From assembly GCA_036852015.1 (NCBI GenBank), contig JAANDG010000273.1:121353-185352 (forward strand): 64,000 bases of DNA, read 5' to 3'. Both the position numbers and the translations under genes were made by a program. Under the pieces are notes generated by a model. That model saw only the letters and a program-made list of their open reading frames with translations, was not told the origin of the DNA and searched no databases. The stretch is from Pelodera strongyloides. Taxonomy: Eukaryota; Nematoda; Chromadorea; Rhabditida; Rhabditidae. Positions within the stretch are counted from its first letter, which is position 1, and each line of letters opens with the position of its first letter. This document shows, piece by piece, positions 53,071 to 64,000 of the stretch.

Positions 53071-55075
53071 TATATCCCACTGATTACTACCTTCGTCATG
53101 TTTTGCCTACGGTGATGTACTTATCACATTCAAAAGTGTGTCTATTCCATATCATTTGCCTTTATCTACTTGTACCTTTACTCTCTATTAGAATTTAGAT
53201 GTCTCTGCGTCTGACGTTGATGCACGGGACCACTATATTGAGCACCGCTGTATCGCCGAGGAGACGAACAAGCACATGCTTCACGAGGACAAGCTGCTGA
53301 AATGAGACGCAATCCTCCACTCTATTTACGACATCCAGGACGTGGTCCCCGAGATCGTCTTTGAGGGCCGCACAAGGACCAAGGACTCGGTGGGCTAGTA
53401 TCAAGATAATTTTGAATAATCATAATTTTTGTTATGGGTCGTATGGATTAACATTTACTGCGGCGAACTCTCACAGCAGTACCCAAGAAACCCATCTCAT
53501 AACTAACCGTATCCGTTACCATCGCGCTTAGTTTTCCAAGCTTTCCTCAAGAGACCAGTGCTTCACTAATCAAAATATATAACTGTCGTCGAATGCCGTA
53601 AATAGGACATGTTTTGAAATGGGTGCCACAATGGCTCGGGCCGGCTTTCTCCGAGAGAGCAATTGTGCCCTGTTTTAATTACATGCCCCCGCGTGGGCGC
53701 GCGCAATAGCTGCTCCGAGTTGACCGGGTGACTCCGAGCGAGCGATTCAGAGCCGCTAGGGCGCGCTTTCTATTTGGGGTATTGGGTTACACTTATATTT
53801 TTTGGTTTTTGGAGGACTGGGCTCTTGAGAAAAACTTGGAATCTTTAGGCTCTAGATTCTAGGAATATATTTGTTGAATTTACATATTTTGAGTTCAGTG
53901 ACTTTTAAAAATACTTTCTATTTAAACATGGTGAGCGGTGTTAGGTTTTTACATTATGAAGTTGACCCTCGTAGGCATCTGATAAATTGAATTTCTTTCT
54001 TCTTTCTGTCTAATTTAGGTCCCTTCACTTCGAAGAAACGCTGGAAAATATACGAGGATCATTATCTGGCGGGGATGAAGACCAGAGAGGAAAGCGAGGG
54101 TTTCCCGCATGTCCCTTGATTGAAGTGTAGTCGAATTCTTCGTCTGGACGCTACCCGGTTGTCTCATCAACCTTCGCGGTCCGTCATAATTCGGTAATTT
54201 TTACTGCTGCTGATTTATTTCAAACTCACGGGGGCTGTGTTCGTAAGTAGGATAAGTAGGCAATAAGTAAGACAATTATGCAACGCTGTGCTGGTGTATT
54301 GAGAGTTCGATGCGCGCAAGGCGCTAGAACCTACTGGTCAATGTACAACGGTGTTTTGATATTGGTTTGTAAGTGGTTCTTCAAAATTTATGGCTCTATG
54401 CCTTTGTATGTAATATTGACTGTTTTAACATTACGCTTAAACTAAATGTTTCAGATCTCACCAACAAACCCCTCCGTTTCTTCGGGTTTGCTGCTCGATT
54501 ACATGAAGCTGGAAGTTTAGCTTCAATCAGTCAGGCTGTTCGGATTCCCAAGAAGCTGCTCGTCTCACTGCGTTACTTCTCGATTTCGTCGGCTGGTCCG
54601 TCAACAGAACCTTGCTAGAGGAGCCGTACAAGCTAATTGAGCTGCGACATCCTCTCCGTATCGTGCCTCAAGTCTCAAGCGGGGTAGTTATAGACATAAG
54701 TAAGTTATCGAACCAATACGCTCAGCTGTTAATTGAGTGTATGTTATCTGTCTAAATCAGTGCTTGATAATTTCATTATCATGTAGCGGAGGAAAAGTCT
54801 ACTCCTGTGTATTGATCTACCATTTGGCTTTTGCCACTCTCACCCTCGCAGTATCGTTTACCTTGTCTTTTAGTAGACTGTCCGCAGCTTTCGTGACAGT
54901 ATGCTGGGAAAGAGGACTACCGAAAGGAGCCCACGGACCCCCGGCTACCTGACAATGTTCAGGCTGATGGAATCGCGGCCGAATCCTATATGCAGAGGGC
55001 GCGGTCATTTTATTCTACAATAACTAGCGACATTTGGTGAGTTACCATTCTAAGAAGCATATTTTTTTCGACTAT
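53071..55075 (+). pseudogene. Right-array tandem unit 2
   Basis: Second tandem copy. The block at 53198-53400 reads DVSASDVDARDHYIEHRCIA, a stop, then DIQDVVPEIVFEGRTRTKDS; the corresponding block of unit 1 is open in a different frame. The sequence at about 54020-54360 is almost identical to 51955-52290 of unit 1. The exon at 54454 onward reads DLTNKPLRFFGFAARLHEAG. The mix of near-identical and diverged stretches suggests gene conversion or uneven decay. Confidence 0.55.
53588..53829 (+). repeat. GC-rich hairpin element, right copy 2
   Basis: Nearly identical to 51528-51771, including the CAATGGCTCGGGCCGG and CTCCGAGCGAGCGATT stretches. Confidence 0.9.
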
Positions 55076-55643
55076 ATCCCACTGATTACTACCCTCGTCA
55101 TGTTTTGCCTACTGTGATGTACTTATCACGTTCACATTGTATCTAAACCATATCATTCGCCTTTCATCTTCTTATAACTTTACTGTACATTGCCATTTAG
55201 ATGACTCTGCATCTGACGTTGATGCACGGGACTACGCTGAGCACCATTACTCTGTCTCGTCGAGGAAGCTACGCAGCATATATCAGCAATCATCTACTTC
55301 CACTAGGACATTCTGCTCCAAGAGAACCAACTCCTCCACCATATTCACGACGTCCAGGACGTCATCACCGTGAACGTCTATGAGGACCGCTCAAGGACCA
55401 AATACACCTTGGTGGGCTAGGTTCATAATTAGTTTTAATAATCATAATTTTTCATATGGGGTGTATGGATCAAACAAAAAATACTTATGCAAGTTAGCAA
55501 GTCTTCAAAGTATGCTAATTCAGAACACCAAGATTCATTCTTGGTGTGGGCTGTGGGCTACATATAACAATAATAGCTATAAGGTCAATTTCAAAGCTTT
55601 CTTCAAGAGTCAAGTGCTTCACTAATCAAAATATATCACTGTA

Positions 55644-55885
55644 GTCGAATACCCTAAATAGGACATGTTTTGAAATGGGCGACACAATGGCTCGGGCCGG
55701 CCTTCTCCGAGAGAGCAATTGTGCCCTATTTTAATTACATGCCCCCGCGTGGGCGCGCGCAATAACGGCTCCGAGTTGACCGGGTGACTCCGAGCGAGCG
55801 ATTCAGAGCCGCTAGGGCGCGCTTTCTATTTGGGGTATTGGGTTGCCCTTATATTTTTTGGTTTTTGGAGGACTGGGCTCTTGAG
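55644..55885 (+). repeat. GC-rich hairpin element, right copy 3
   Basis: Third near-identical copy; it differs from the others by a few bases (for example AATAACGGCTCC in place of AATAGCTGCTCC). Confidence 0.9.
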
Positions 55886-56439
55886 AAATCTTTGAAACTG
55901 CCCTCATAGCTATTTATATCTAGCCCACCTCAAGAATGAATTTTGGTGTCCCGAATTAGCATGCTACTTGAGTAATTGACACGTTGAACTACCCAGGGAG
56001 TTGTTTAGTTAGCTAATTGGCTGGAAAGGGGAGTTAAAGTTTTTACGGTATTTTGTGACCTGTAGGTATGTAATTGGGACGTTGATTAGAAATATGGAGC
56101 GTGGCTTTTGAGCTCGGAAACTGTTGCTCCTCTCTGTCTTATTTAGGTCAGGTCGATGAAGCACTATAAAATGGACCACAAACACTATAAAATGGACCAC
56201 TCGCCAGGACGACGGCGAGGATATCGTGGGATCGGGCATTTTCGTTGATGGGAAATAGTGAACCATTTGACGTGGTACTCTTCTCGGTTTCTCACCTCAA
56301 AGATGACGACCCTCCTATGGAACCAAACGTCCGGAACACTATATTAGACGCATATCTTCTTTAAGTGGAACGGTTGTTCTAACAGGAAAGGTAAGTATCC
56401 AAGACTGTTGGAATGTAATTGTTATAGAAAATTGTCGTC

Positions 56440-56515
56440 ACTCTCTCTCCCTCTCTCTTCCTCTCTCTCCCTCTCTCTTCCTCTCTCTCCCTCTCTCTCC
56501 TCTCTCTCTCCTCCT

Positions 56516-56546
<31 letters not shown>

Positions 56547-56664
56547 CATTCTCTCTCCCTCTCTCTCCTCTCTCTCCATTCTCTCTCCATTCTCCTCTCC
56601 CCTCTTCTCTCTCTCCATTCTCTCTCCATTCTCTCTCCATTCTCTCTCCATTCTCTCTTTCTTC
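56440..56664. repeat. CT-rich microsatellite/minisatellite
   Basis: About 220 bases of TCTCTC with periodic CCATTC or CCTC interruptions. Long open frames on both strands here (Ser/Leu/Pro or Arg/Glu runs) are a by-product of the repeat. Confidence 0.95.
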
Positions 56665-57420
56665 TAACAAGTGTATCTTTCCTCTTTTCTCTCCCAAACT
56701 ATCTTTTTCTGGTGTTTCAATTCTCGCCCCATGCAAAGATAAATATTTTTGTTTCAGATCGGAACTTTGCTGCCGCTGCGTTTCTCTCTGCGTGCTGCTA
56801 CGTATCAAGGGATGCCCTTGCCAAGACATAGGACGATTTTTATGTGCAAATTTCGTCTACTCTGCTCAAGGACGATAGTCAATGCCTTCCGAAAGTGCTT
56901 CCGAAAAAGTAATTACAAAGTAAGCGAAACTGTTTCGGTGCGCGGCGAAACCCTTGCGATAATTGTTCCGCGATTCTTGTAATAGTGATAAATTGTCTCC
57001 TTTCTTGTTCCCTGTGTTCTCGGGTATTTCTGACAACAAACGCTTACCAACGCTTAACAATTACTATTTAGATCCTGACCCGTTTCTGAGGAGCAGGAGC
57101 TTGTCATCGACCGGATCTTCCGAGCTGCAAACGCTGGAACCTATACGACGATCATGCGCTGGCGCGGATGAAGACCAGTGGGGGTACCAGCACGTCCCTT
57201 GATTGAAGTGTCACCGAATTTGTCGACTGGACGATGACCGATAGTGCGTCTTCAATTTTGGAATCCTTCCCGTCATAATTTGGTAAGGCTTACTGTTGCT
57301 GATTTATTTCGAGCTCGCGAGTTGTGTGCATAAGTAGGCCATAATTAAGACTTCTGGTGCACTGCGAGTGTCCAGTGCGCAAGTCAGCGAACGTTAGAAT
57401 ATACTAGTCAATTATACACC

Positions 57421-58102
57421 GCAGCGCATCCGCACGACGGCACTGAAAGCCCATGTGGTACACATGCAGCCAAACACGAAAGTCACCGCGAGAGCCAAAC
57501 ATACAAGTCACTGCGAGAACAGTATGAAGTATGGTCTTGGCACTTATTCCACGTGGCTTTCTAGTCTGGTATGCGTCGTCCACACTGCGACATTCACGCT
57601 ACAACACTGTCTCGCGTGGTACTTTAGTCGTAGTAAATTGTGGTAATACACTGTATAACCCACGCGATGTCGTTGCGGCCGTGTGTGTTTAGGTGAGATT
57701 GCGCGCGCCTCACCTTAGGTTCCCCTTATGAGTAGTAAGTAAATATCAATAAATAGTAAGCAAAATTCACGTGTTATATCCTACTTTTCAGTTCTGACGT
57801 TCTACACTTTCGGAGAGACGAGAGATGGATTGCGGATCTCCGCTTCAAAATTAATTTGCGGTTATGCGCCAGTCTCGTAATTATGAGACAAAAGTATGTC
57901 CTTGTGCTTCCGGATTCCGGATGTACCATTTGATTTCCGCATTGGCTGCCTTGCGGTTTCAGTATTTTCATAGCGTACTTTTGGTACTTTCTGTTTCAAC
58001 CGAAAGTTGCCCTATTTTATAAGCCTCCTCCTCAAAAATAAAGTTAACAGAGGAGGAGGTGCTGATTATAGATTCGTCGATAGTCGATCGTGTTGTTTGT
58101 AG
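57421..58102. other. Intergenic region, right array to small gene
   Basis: No supported exon or repeat, apart from a GC-richer patch at 57421-57720. Confidence 0.45.
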
Positions 58103-58130
58103 ATTTGAATTGCCAACATTTTCAACAAAA

Positions 58131-58897
58131 ATGGAAACCGCTGAGCAAGTTTTGAAAGACGTTAATGATGTTGCTGCCAAAAATAGGTTCGTATATTCGT
58201 TACCGAGCACCTCAGCCACCCTACGCCAGACATTCGCCAGAATGTCTGGCGAATCGATGTTCTGAGTATCCCAGAACCCGGCGAACTAGCAGTCAGAATG
58301 TGGGGGAAGTGACTAACTGAAGAAAAAAAGATACGATTCTGCCCTAATTTTCCAATTTGTATCCATTTCCCGTAACCAAACACGCCAAATCTCCGCGAAT
58401 AGTTTGAGCCTCACGTTCATGGGGTTTTAATCATTGTGCCCATTCCCACTAGCTGGATTCCCCTGTGCTCTGCGAATTCCTGAGCAAGAAAATAAATAAA
58501 ATCCTGAATCCTTTGGATAAGGTAACAAGAGCCACATCAGACAGTGTCACTGGAAGAGTGATGAGGTTACGTATTCCCTGAAAAAAATATGTTTACAGCG
58601 ATAGAACAGCCCGTGCGGAAGCGTATGCTGTTCTGAATTAATATTTGATGTGCACGCATCAGTTGCGGTGCCACGTTAGATTTATGTGCGAAGAAAAAGA
58701 AGAAAACGAGTTTATATAATTTGATTTCCCTAAAGTACAGGAGACTCCACAAAATAGAAGCAAGTCCAATAGTTCTTATCTGAAAGCAAGGACATGGATT
58801 TATTATTTAGAACCTTACTCTTATGAAAAGTTTTCTAAAAGTAAGATTAAGTTCTTTTCAGCTTTTTGACAGCCTCCAAAAGATCACGAGAGTTTAA
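58131..58897 (+). CDS. Small gene, unrecognised (4 exons, 64 aa)
   Basis: Exons 58131-58186, 58274-58307, 58453-58521 and 58862-58897 join with matching phases (2, 0, 0) to 64 codons and a stop. The start ATG follows a GTTTGTAG acceptor by 28 bases, fitting a trans-spliced 5' end, with an AAAAATGG start context. The protein opens METAEQVLKDVNDVAAKNR, has a basic/serine stretch (TRRTSSQNVGE) and ends LFDSLQKITRV. It looks helical, with no signal peptide or membrane segment. The frames are short, so chance assembly is possible, but four consistent junctions argue for a real gene. Confidence 0.5.
58224..58251. repeat. Perfect 12-bp inverted repeat
   Basis: CGCCAGACATTC and GAATGTCTGGCG flank GCCA, inside the first intron of the small gene at 58131. 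A short stem-loop of unknown role. Confidence 0.85.
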
Positions 58898-59159
58898 CTT
58901 CAGTGCTGCTCATCTTGCGGTATAAACAAATTTGGTGTCTCTATGGAGCCGAGCGCGAAGTTGGGCTAGGTGAGCGCCAGGATGGGGCCATATTTCTGCC
59001 GCGCTGACGTTCTGTTCAAAACGAGTTACTTCTTTCTGATATAAATACACTTTTGTCTGATGGGTGATAGCTTTTGCCTGTCGAACGAACCTGCTAGGAT
59101 ATAATTATACAGTACGTGGCAAAGTAGCCTAGTTGAATTTTCATACAAACATTGATTGC

Positions 59160-61400
59160 AGTGGCGTTGTATGAATTTAGCGCACCAAACTTTGTAACAA
59201 GGAGCGCTCGACACAGGCTTTACTAAGAGAAAATCACGCTAAATTACTTCGGACGAAGTAACTTAAAGCGCTAAGATGCAAGTTGAAACCCATGTTGCAA
59301 CTGTAAGCATAAACTGTTGCAACATGATAATTAATAATGTATGCGCATTCCTTGTTACAGAGTGCACGACACAGACTTTATTAAGAGAAAGTCACGCTAA
59401 ATTACTTCGGTCTGAGTAATTTAGTGCGCCAAACTGCAAATTGAAACCAGTGTTGCAATTGTAAGCATAAACGGTTGCAACAGGGTAATTAATAATGTGT
59501 GCGCACTCCTTGTTACAGAGTGCACGACTCAGACTTTATATAAGACAAAGCACGCTAACTTACGCTAACGTAATTTAGTGCGCCAAACATTAAATTAAAA
59601 CTCATGTCGCAACAGTCAGCAACAGTAAATTTTGCGGCGGCAGGCAAAATAATGAGTTATGTCGCGCTTCTTGTTGAAAAAGCACGATACAATACAAAAG
59701 GAAGCACTCTAAATTACTTCGACCAAAGTAACTTATGGCGCCAAACTTTAAATTGAAACCCGTGTCGCTACAGTCAGCAACAGTAACATTTGCGGCATGC
59801 AACATAATAAGTTGTGTCGCGCTTCTCGTTAAGAGAGCACGATACGTATTTTATACAAAAGGAAGCATTCTAAATTACTTGGACCAAAGTAATTTATGGC
59901 GCCAAACTTAAAATTGGAACCCATGTCGCAACAGTCAGCAACAGTAACTTTTGCGGCAGGAAACATAATAAAGTATGTCGCGCTTCTCGCTAAAAGAGCA
60001 CGATACATATTTTATACAAAAGGAAGCATTCTAAATTACTTGGACCAAAGTAAGTTATAGCGCCAAACTTAAAATTGGAACCCATGTCGCAACAGTCAGC
60101 AACAGTAACTTTTGCGGCAGGAAACATAATAAAGTATGTCGCGCGTCTCGTTAAAAGAGCACGATACGTATTTTATACAAAAGGAAGCACTCTAAATTAC
60201 TTCGACCAAAGTAATTTATGGCGCCAAACTTTAAATTGGAACCCATGTCGCAACATTCAGCAACCAAACTTTAAATTGAAACCATGTCGCAACAGACAGC
60301 AACACTAACTTTTGCGGCAGGCAACATAATAAGTTGTGTCGCGCTTCTCGTTAAAAGAGCACGATACGTATTTTATAAAAGAGAAAGCACGCGAAATTAC
60401 TTCGACCAAAGTAATTTAGTGCGCCAAACTTTAAATTTAAACCCATGACGCAACAGTCAGCAACAGAAACATTTGCGGCAGGCAACATAATGTGTCGCGC
60501 TTCTCGTTAAGAGAGCACGATACGTATTTTATACAAAAGGAAGCATTCTAAATTACTTGGACCAAAGTAATTTATGGCGCCAAACTTAAAATTGGAACCC
60601 ATGTCGCAACAGTCAGCAACAGTAACTTTTGCGGCAGGAAACATAATAAAGTATGTCGCGCTTCTCGTTAAAAGAGCACGATACATATTTTATACAAAAG
60701 GAAGCACTCTAAATTACTTCGACCAAAGTAATTTATGGCGCCAAACTTTAAATTGGAACCCATGTCGCAACATTCAGCAACAGTAACTTTTGCGGCAGGA
60801 AACATAATAAGGTACGTCGCGCTTCTCGTTAAAAAGAGTACGATGCATATTTTATATAAGAGAAAGCACGCTAAATTACTTCGACCAAAGTAATTTAGTG
60901 CGCCAAACTTTAAATTGAAACCCATGTCGCAACAGTCAGCAACAGTAACATTTGCGGCAGGCAACATAATAAGATGTGTCGCGCTTCTCGTTAAAAGAGC
61001 ACGATACATATTTTATACAAAAGGAAGCATTCTAAATTACTTGGACCAAAGTAATTTATAGCGCCAAACTTAAAATTGGAACCCATGTCGCAACAGTCAG
61101 CAACAGTAACTTTTGCGGCAGGAAACATAATAAAGTATGTCGCGCTTCTCGTTAAAAGAGCACGATACATATTTTATACAAAAGGAAGCACTCTAAATTA
61201 CTTCTACCAAAGTAATTTATGGCGCCAAACTTTAAATTGGAACCCATTTCACAATAGTTACCAACAATAACTTTTGTGGCAGAACATAGTAAGATATGTC
61301 GCGTTCCTTGAAAGACAGCACTACATGTATTTTATATAAGCGAAAGCGCCCTAAATTACTTCGGGGAAAGTAATTTAGTGCGCCAAACTTTAAAGAGAAA
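59160..61400. repeat. Satellite array of about 160-bp units
   Basis: About 14 head-to-tail copies, recognised by GCGCCAAACTTTAAATTG, CCCATGTCGCAACAGTCAGC, TTTTGCGGCAGG, TGTCGCGCTTCTCGTTAAAA and GAGCACGATAC. Copies start at roughly 59178, 59428, 59578, 59737, 59898, 60059, 60222, 60418, 60573, 60738, 60898, 61060, 61221 and 61379. Each unit has a dyad TAAATTACTT/AAGTAATTTA around CGACCA. The first copies (59.2-59.6 kb) and last copies are the most diverged, as expected at array edges. Open frames through it on both strands are repeat artefacts. Confidence 0.95.
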
Positions 61401-61808
61401 CCCGTTTTGCAACAGTTACCATCAATAACTGTTGGGGCAGGAGCTTCACATTTTTTCAATATGAGCTTCACATTTTGCAACACATTACAGAAACTCCCGG
61501 TGTTGCGCAACTGGCATAAACCCCACAACAAACAATACAATGAAGACAAAACAAAACGATGCGAAAATATGAAAAGGAAGGATTTAAATCTCCATTCGGT
61601 TATCTCGTTTCCAGCCATTTGCATCGCTTTTGGGTCCGTTTTCGATAAGTTGAGCGGACAGTCCACCTTAAAACAACTGATGTTTATTAACATTTATTGT
61701 TTTGTTTCTTAATCAAAATATAAATAATGTACAAATTTGGGCAAGATGGTAGCAAAAAAAAGAGCTACAGAAAGGGCTGACAGCTGAAGCATAACACTGC
61801 ATTTCTAA

Positions 61809-63713
61809 TCATGCTGCTTGCCATCCTAGCCAACTTTTCTTAACAAATGGGGCTAGCTGGTCCTGAAACACGTTTCGTGCAGGCTACAGTAAGAATTGGT
61901 TGTCATTAGAAAGCAAATTTGGAATGTCCTTTGAAAAACTAACCTTTGCTTTGGAATCGTTCACAAATATCCAGTCTTTTGACTTTAACTTGAGACGCAA
62001 TTCCAACTCGGAACGCTATAACATAACATTTATTACGAAAACAAAATAGTGTTGACAATATAAGGCCATTAACAACTATACCACAAGTAGTATCGTTATT
62101 TCACCGATAGGTATTTCTGGCCTGCTACGTCAAAGAAAGAATCTAAGGCCCTAAAAGCTTGAAAATAAAAATACCATTAGAAGCTTGCACAGTACTCGTC
62201 ACATGGTGTTGCCAGATCATTCTGAAACACGCAAATATAAAAAAATATGCTTTATCTTTTCTGTTTATCTAACTGACAATAAATTGAATGCTCAGATCGA
62301 CAAGTTGCGGGTATTTTCCATAGCTTTTGAAAAAGGGGTCAACATGAGTAGTTGGAGAAAAATATGTTGAACAAGAATCCTGGGAACGTCTCATTTTCTA
62401 ATAATCATAGGCATCTTATTAGAAAACGGGTTTGCTGGGGTTCTTATCCTGATTTTCGTTTCTAGATAAATAACTACCATCGTAAAAAAATCCTTGAGGT
62501 CCCCATGTACGGTCACAAAATTGTATCATCTTCGTTCATCTAGTATTGGTTCTCTTGGGCTCAACGAATTGCTTCATCTGCAGAATAATCAGTGTATCTT
62601 AAGAGAGTCCAAGCCATGCACGATAGCCTCAAAATCTAGCAAGATAATCTTTTCAGATGTTGATCCACGGCAACACGACCTACGGCACATAACTTGTCAT
62701 GACGTGCTTCTTCTTCAGAATTTGTAATGTGGAAGATGGTGTTCTGTCTGTTTTGCATCCGACATTGTACTCATTGGACAACACAAAACATGTGCAAGAA
62801 AATACGAATAATGCGCAAAGCCTACCTGTACATCTTGAGGGAAAGGGCACGATGAGTCAAGCAGTAGCGTCTCGGAAGATCTAAAAACCATTCACTTCAG
62901 CTACGCATCTTAAGGTATAGAATGGAGCCATGAGTACTTTCCCCCAAAAATAGATGTACGAAATATATTTTATGCTTAATACTCTATCCCTGACGCTCTT
63001 CTGTGTGTAGTGTTAAAATCTATGCACCATTATTCACCTCTCTTCACATTTACCGTTGTTCTTGATCGTGTTATTTATATAATTATTATATTTTTATACA
63101 CCGCGTGAGAAGCTGAGCCTCTTGAATGTGTTCAGCCTGTGTGTGTGTGTTTCTCTCTTTTCATTTTAAATTCCTTTCTTACTGTTTTTTTTTTCAAATA
63201 AAAAGTTTAATATAATATAAAATATAATGTGCGCAGACAAGAGCACATGTGTGAGGCACCTTGCAGGCACATTATAAATTCAAATTATTGAATTTGCACT
63301 TCATTATTCTGTAACCGTACGCCCTCACCGCAACTTTTTTTACCGGAAATGGCTCGGTTTTCATTCCATTAGGTAAAATAATTAGACGAATGGACAAGGA
63401 AAACAATGTGAAAATGCACACCTGGTAATACTGTTAACAAGTGTTATTCTCAGCAGTCTTTCTTGAACTAGTGGAGCGGTAGTCGGTAGTCATCAGCACA
63501 CTGTTGATCCCTGGATTGCGTGCCTAAATTAAATCTAATATATGAGCCGAAAATCGAGAGTACTATTCGGAACTTTGTTTCTATCCATCCAATATATCCA
63601 CGTTTTTTTTAATAATTGCTGGCAATAATTAGAAGACCAACTTCTACTACTTCTGGTGGTGAGCGAGCGTAGTCAGGCCGTTGGTGCCCTTCATCCCGGG
63701 GACTGAATTCCAT
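61809..63713 (-). CDS. Unrecognised multi-exon gene (3' exons solid, 5' exons tentative)
   Basis: Three 3' exons join in phase: 62105-62150 (ALDSFFDVAGQKYLS), 61944-62015 (RSELELRLKLKSKDWIFVND then SKAK) and 61809-61883 (PARNVFQDQLAPFVKKSWLG then WQAA and a stop). All have normal acceptors and donors. A likely first exon starts at ATG 63713, seven bases after a TTTTAG acceptor, and reads MEFSPRDEGHQRPDYARSPP; the exon beginning 63523 (ARNPGINSVLMTTDYRS) may follow. An exon at about 62829-62877 (SSETLLLDSSCPFPQDVQ) has good splice sites. Joins between the 5' and 3' groups are not resolved. No domain was recognised. Confidence 0.55.
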
Positions 63714-63720
63714 CTCCAGT

Positions 63721-64000
63721 CTAAAACACGGTGAGAATAGTGACCATGCGCAATTATCTGGCACATTCACAGAGACAATCTGTTCTACACTTACAATACC
63801 TTAAAATGAAAAAAATAAAGTCACCGAACGGAGCAAATTAGAAACGACCTCAACTGGAAACTGCCATTATTTATTGTAGCGTCTTGCAAAGTACTAAATC
63901 GGTACTGGACCTTGTTTTGGTGTTTTTTTGCCTACTGATAGTTGTATAAAAACTAAAAGAATGAAATGTTCAGGACCTCTGCGGAACATGTCATAAGCAC
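63721..64000. other. Window end, upstream of the 61809-63713 gene
   Basis: AT-rich, no exon supported. It likely holds the promoter of the minus-strand gene. Confidence 0.4.

Larger units (their letters stand above)
55076..57420 (+). pseudogene. Right-array tandem unit 3, degenerate
   Basis: Third copy. The block at 55201-55420 parallels the DVDARD block of unit 2 but ends early. After the hairpin element the unit diverges, gains a CT-rich microsatellite, and resumes similarity at about 57105-57420 (EDQWGYQHVP versus EKSEGFQHVP of unit 1). An open stretch 56749-56982 after a TTTCAG acceptor has no recognised domain. Confidence 0.5.

Noticed and set aside
56379..56878. Long open frames on both strands (Ser/Leu/Pro-rich on plus, Arg/Glu-rich on minus)
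   Set aside because: They are translations of a CT-rich microsatellite, with no splice or start support and no non-repeat sequence of interest.
60075..61270. Repeated open frames such as ATVTFAAGNIIKYVA on plus and a matching minus frame
   Set aside because: They are satellite-unit translations that recur with each 160-bp repeat; stops fall at diverged units.

Overview
The window is nuclear DNA of a nematode, most likely a rhabditid-type worm. The evidence is the gene set and the gene style. Genes have many small exons with TTTCAG/TTTTAG acceptors, and start codons sit a few bases after a splice acceptor, as in trans-spliced mRNAs. The base composition is AT-rich. A beta-tubulin gene has the C-terminal style I remember from BEN-1, and an EB-module/polysaccharide-deacetylase protein resembles nematode cuticle or eggshell proteins. 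No bacterial, viral or organellar genes were seen. Nearly all genes are split, so gene models were built by joining exons by hand in a consistent reading phase. Unless stated otherwise, exon edges are predictions.

Layout. (1) 1-15,382 (+): the 3' part of a giant secreted gene with more than 40 small exons, mostly EB-type cysteine modules, ending in a NodB polysaccharide (chitin) deacetylase domain. (2) 16,788-19,948 (+): a complete 13-exon beta-tubulin gene (441 aa). (3) 20,292-23,232 (-): a complete 12-exon papain-family cathepsin with an N-terminal transmembrane anchor (404 aa), tail-to-tail with the tubulin. (4) 26,217-28,381 (+): mitochondrial 3-hydroxyacyl-CoA dehydrogenase (308 aa). (5) 28.4-30.3 kb: gene-poor, with possible transposase debris. 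(6) 30,922-31,891 (+): a small secreted-peptide gene. (7) 33,594-41,093 (-): a neprilysin-like (M13) type II membrane protein that appears to have lost its zinc site. (8) 41.85-42.27 kb (-): a short arginine/proline-rich gene candidate.

(9) 43.8-57.4 kb is the most unusual part. Two arrays of decayed paralogous exons face away from each other around a palindrome centred near 50,038. The left array (minus strand) carries repeated arylacetamide-deacetylase-like (AADAC) exons. The right array (plus strand) consists of about 2-kb tandem units. Both arms carry matching promoters, first exons and a paired-hairpin repeat element. An intact tRNA-Asp sits on one side of the axis and a broken mirror copy on the other. 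(10) 58.1-58.9 kb (+): a small 64-aa gene. (11) 59.2-61.4 kb: a satellite of about 160-bp units. (12) 61,809-63,713 (-): the 3' exons and probable 5' exon of an unrecognised gene.

The genes do not form one pathway. The EB/deacetylase gene suggests extracellular matrix work, the cathepsin and neprilysin-like genes are membrane-anchored protease-family proteins, and the AADAC array is an expanding and eroding esterase family.
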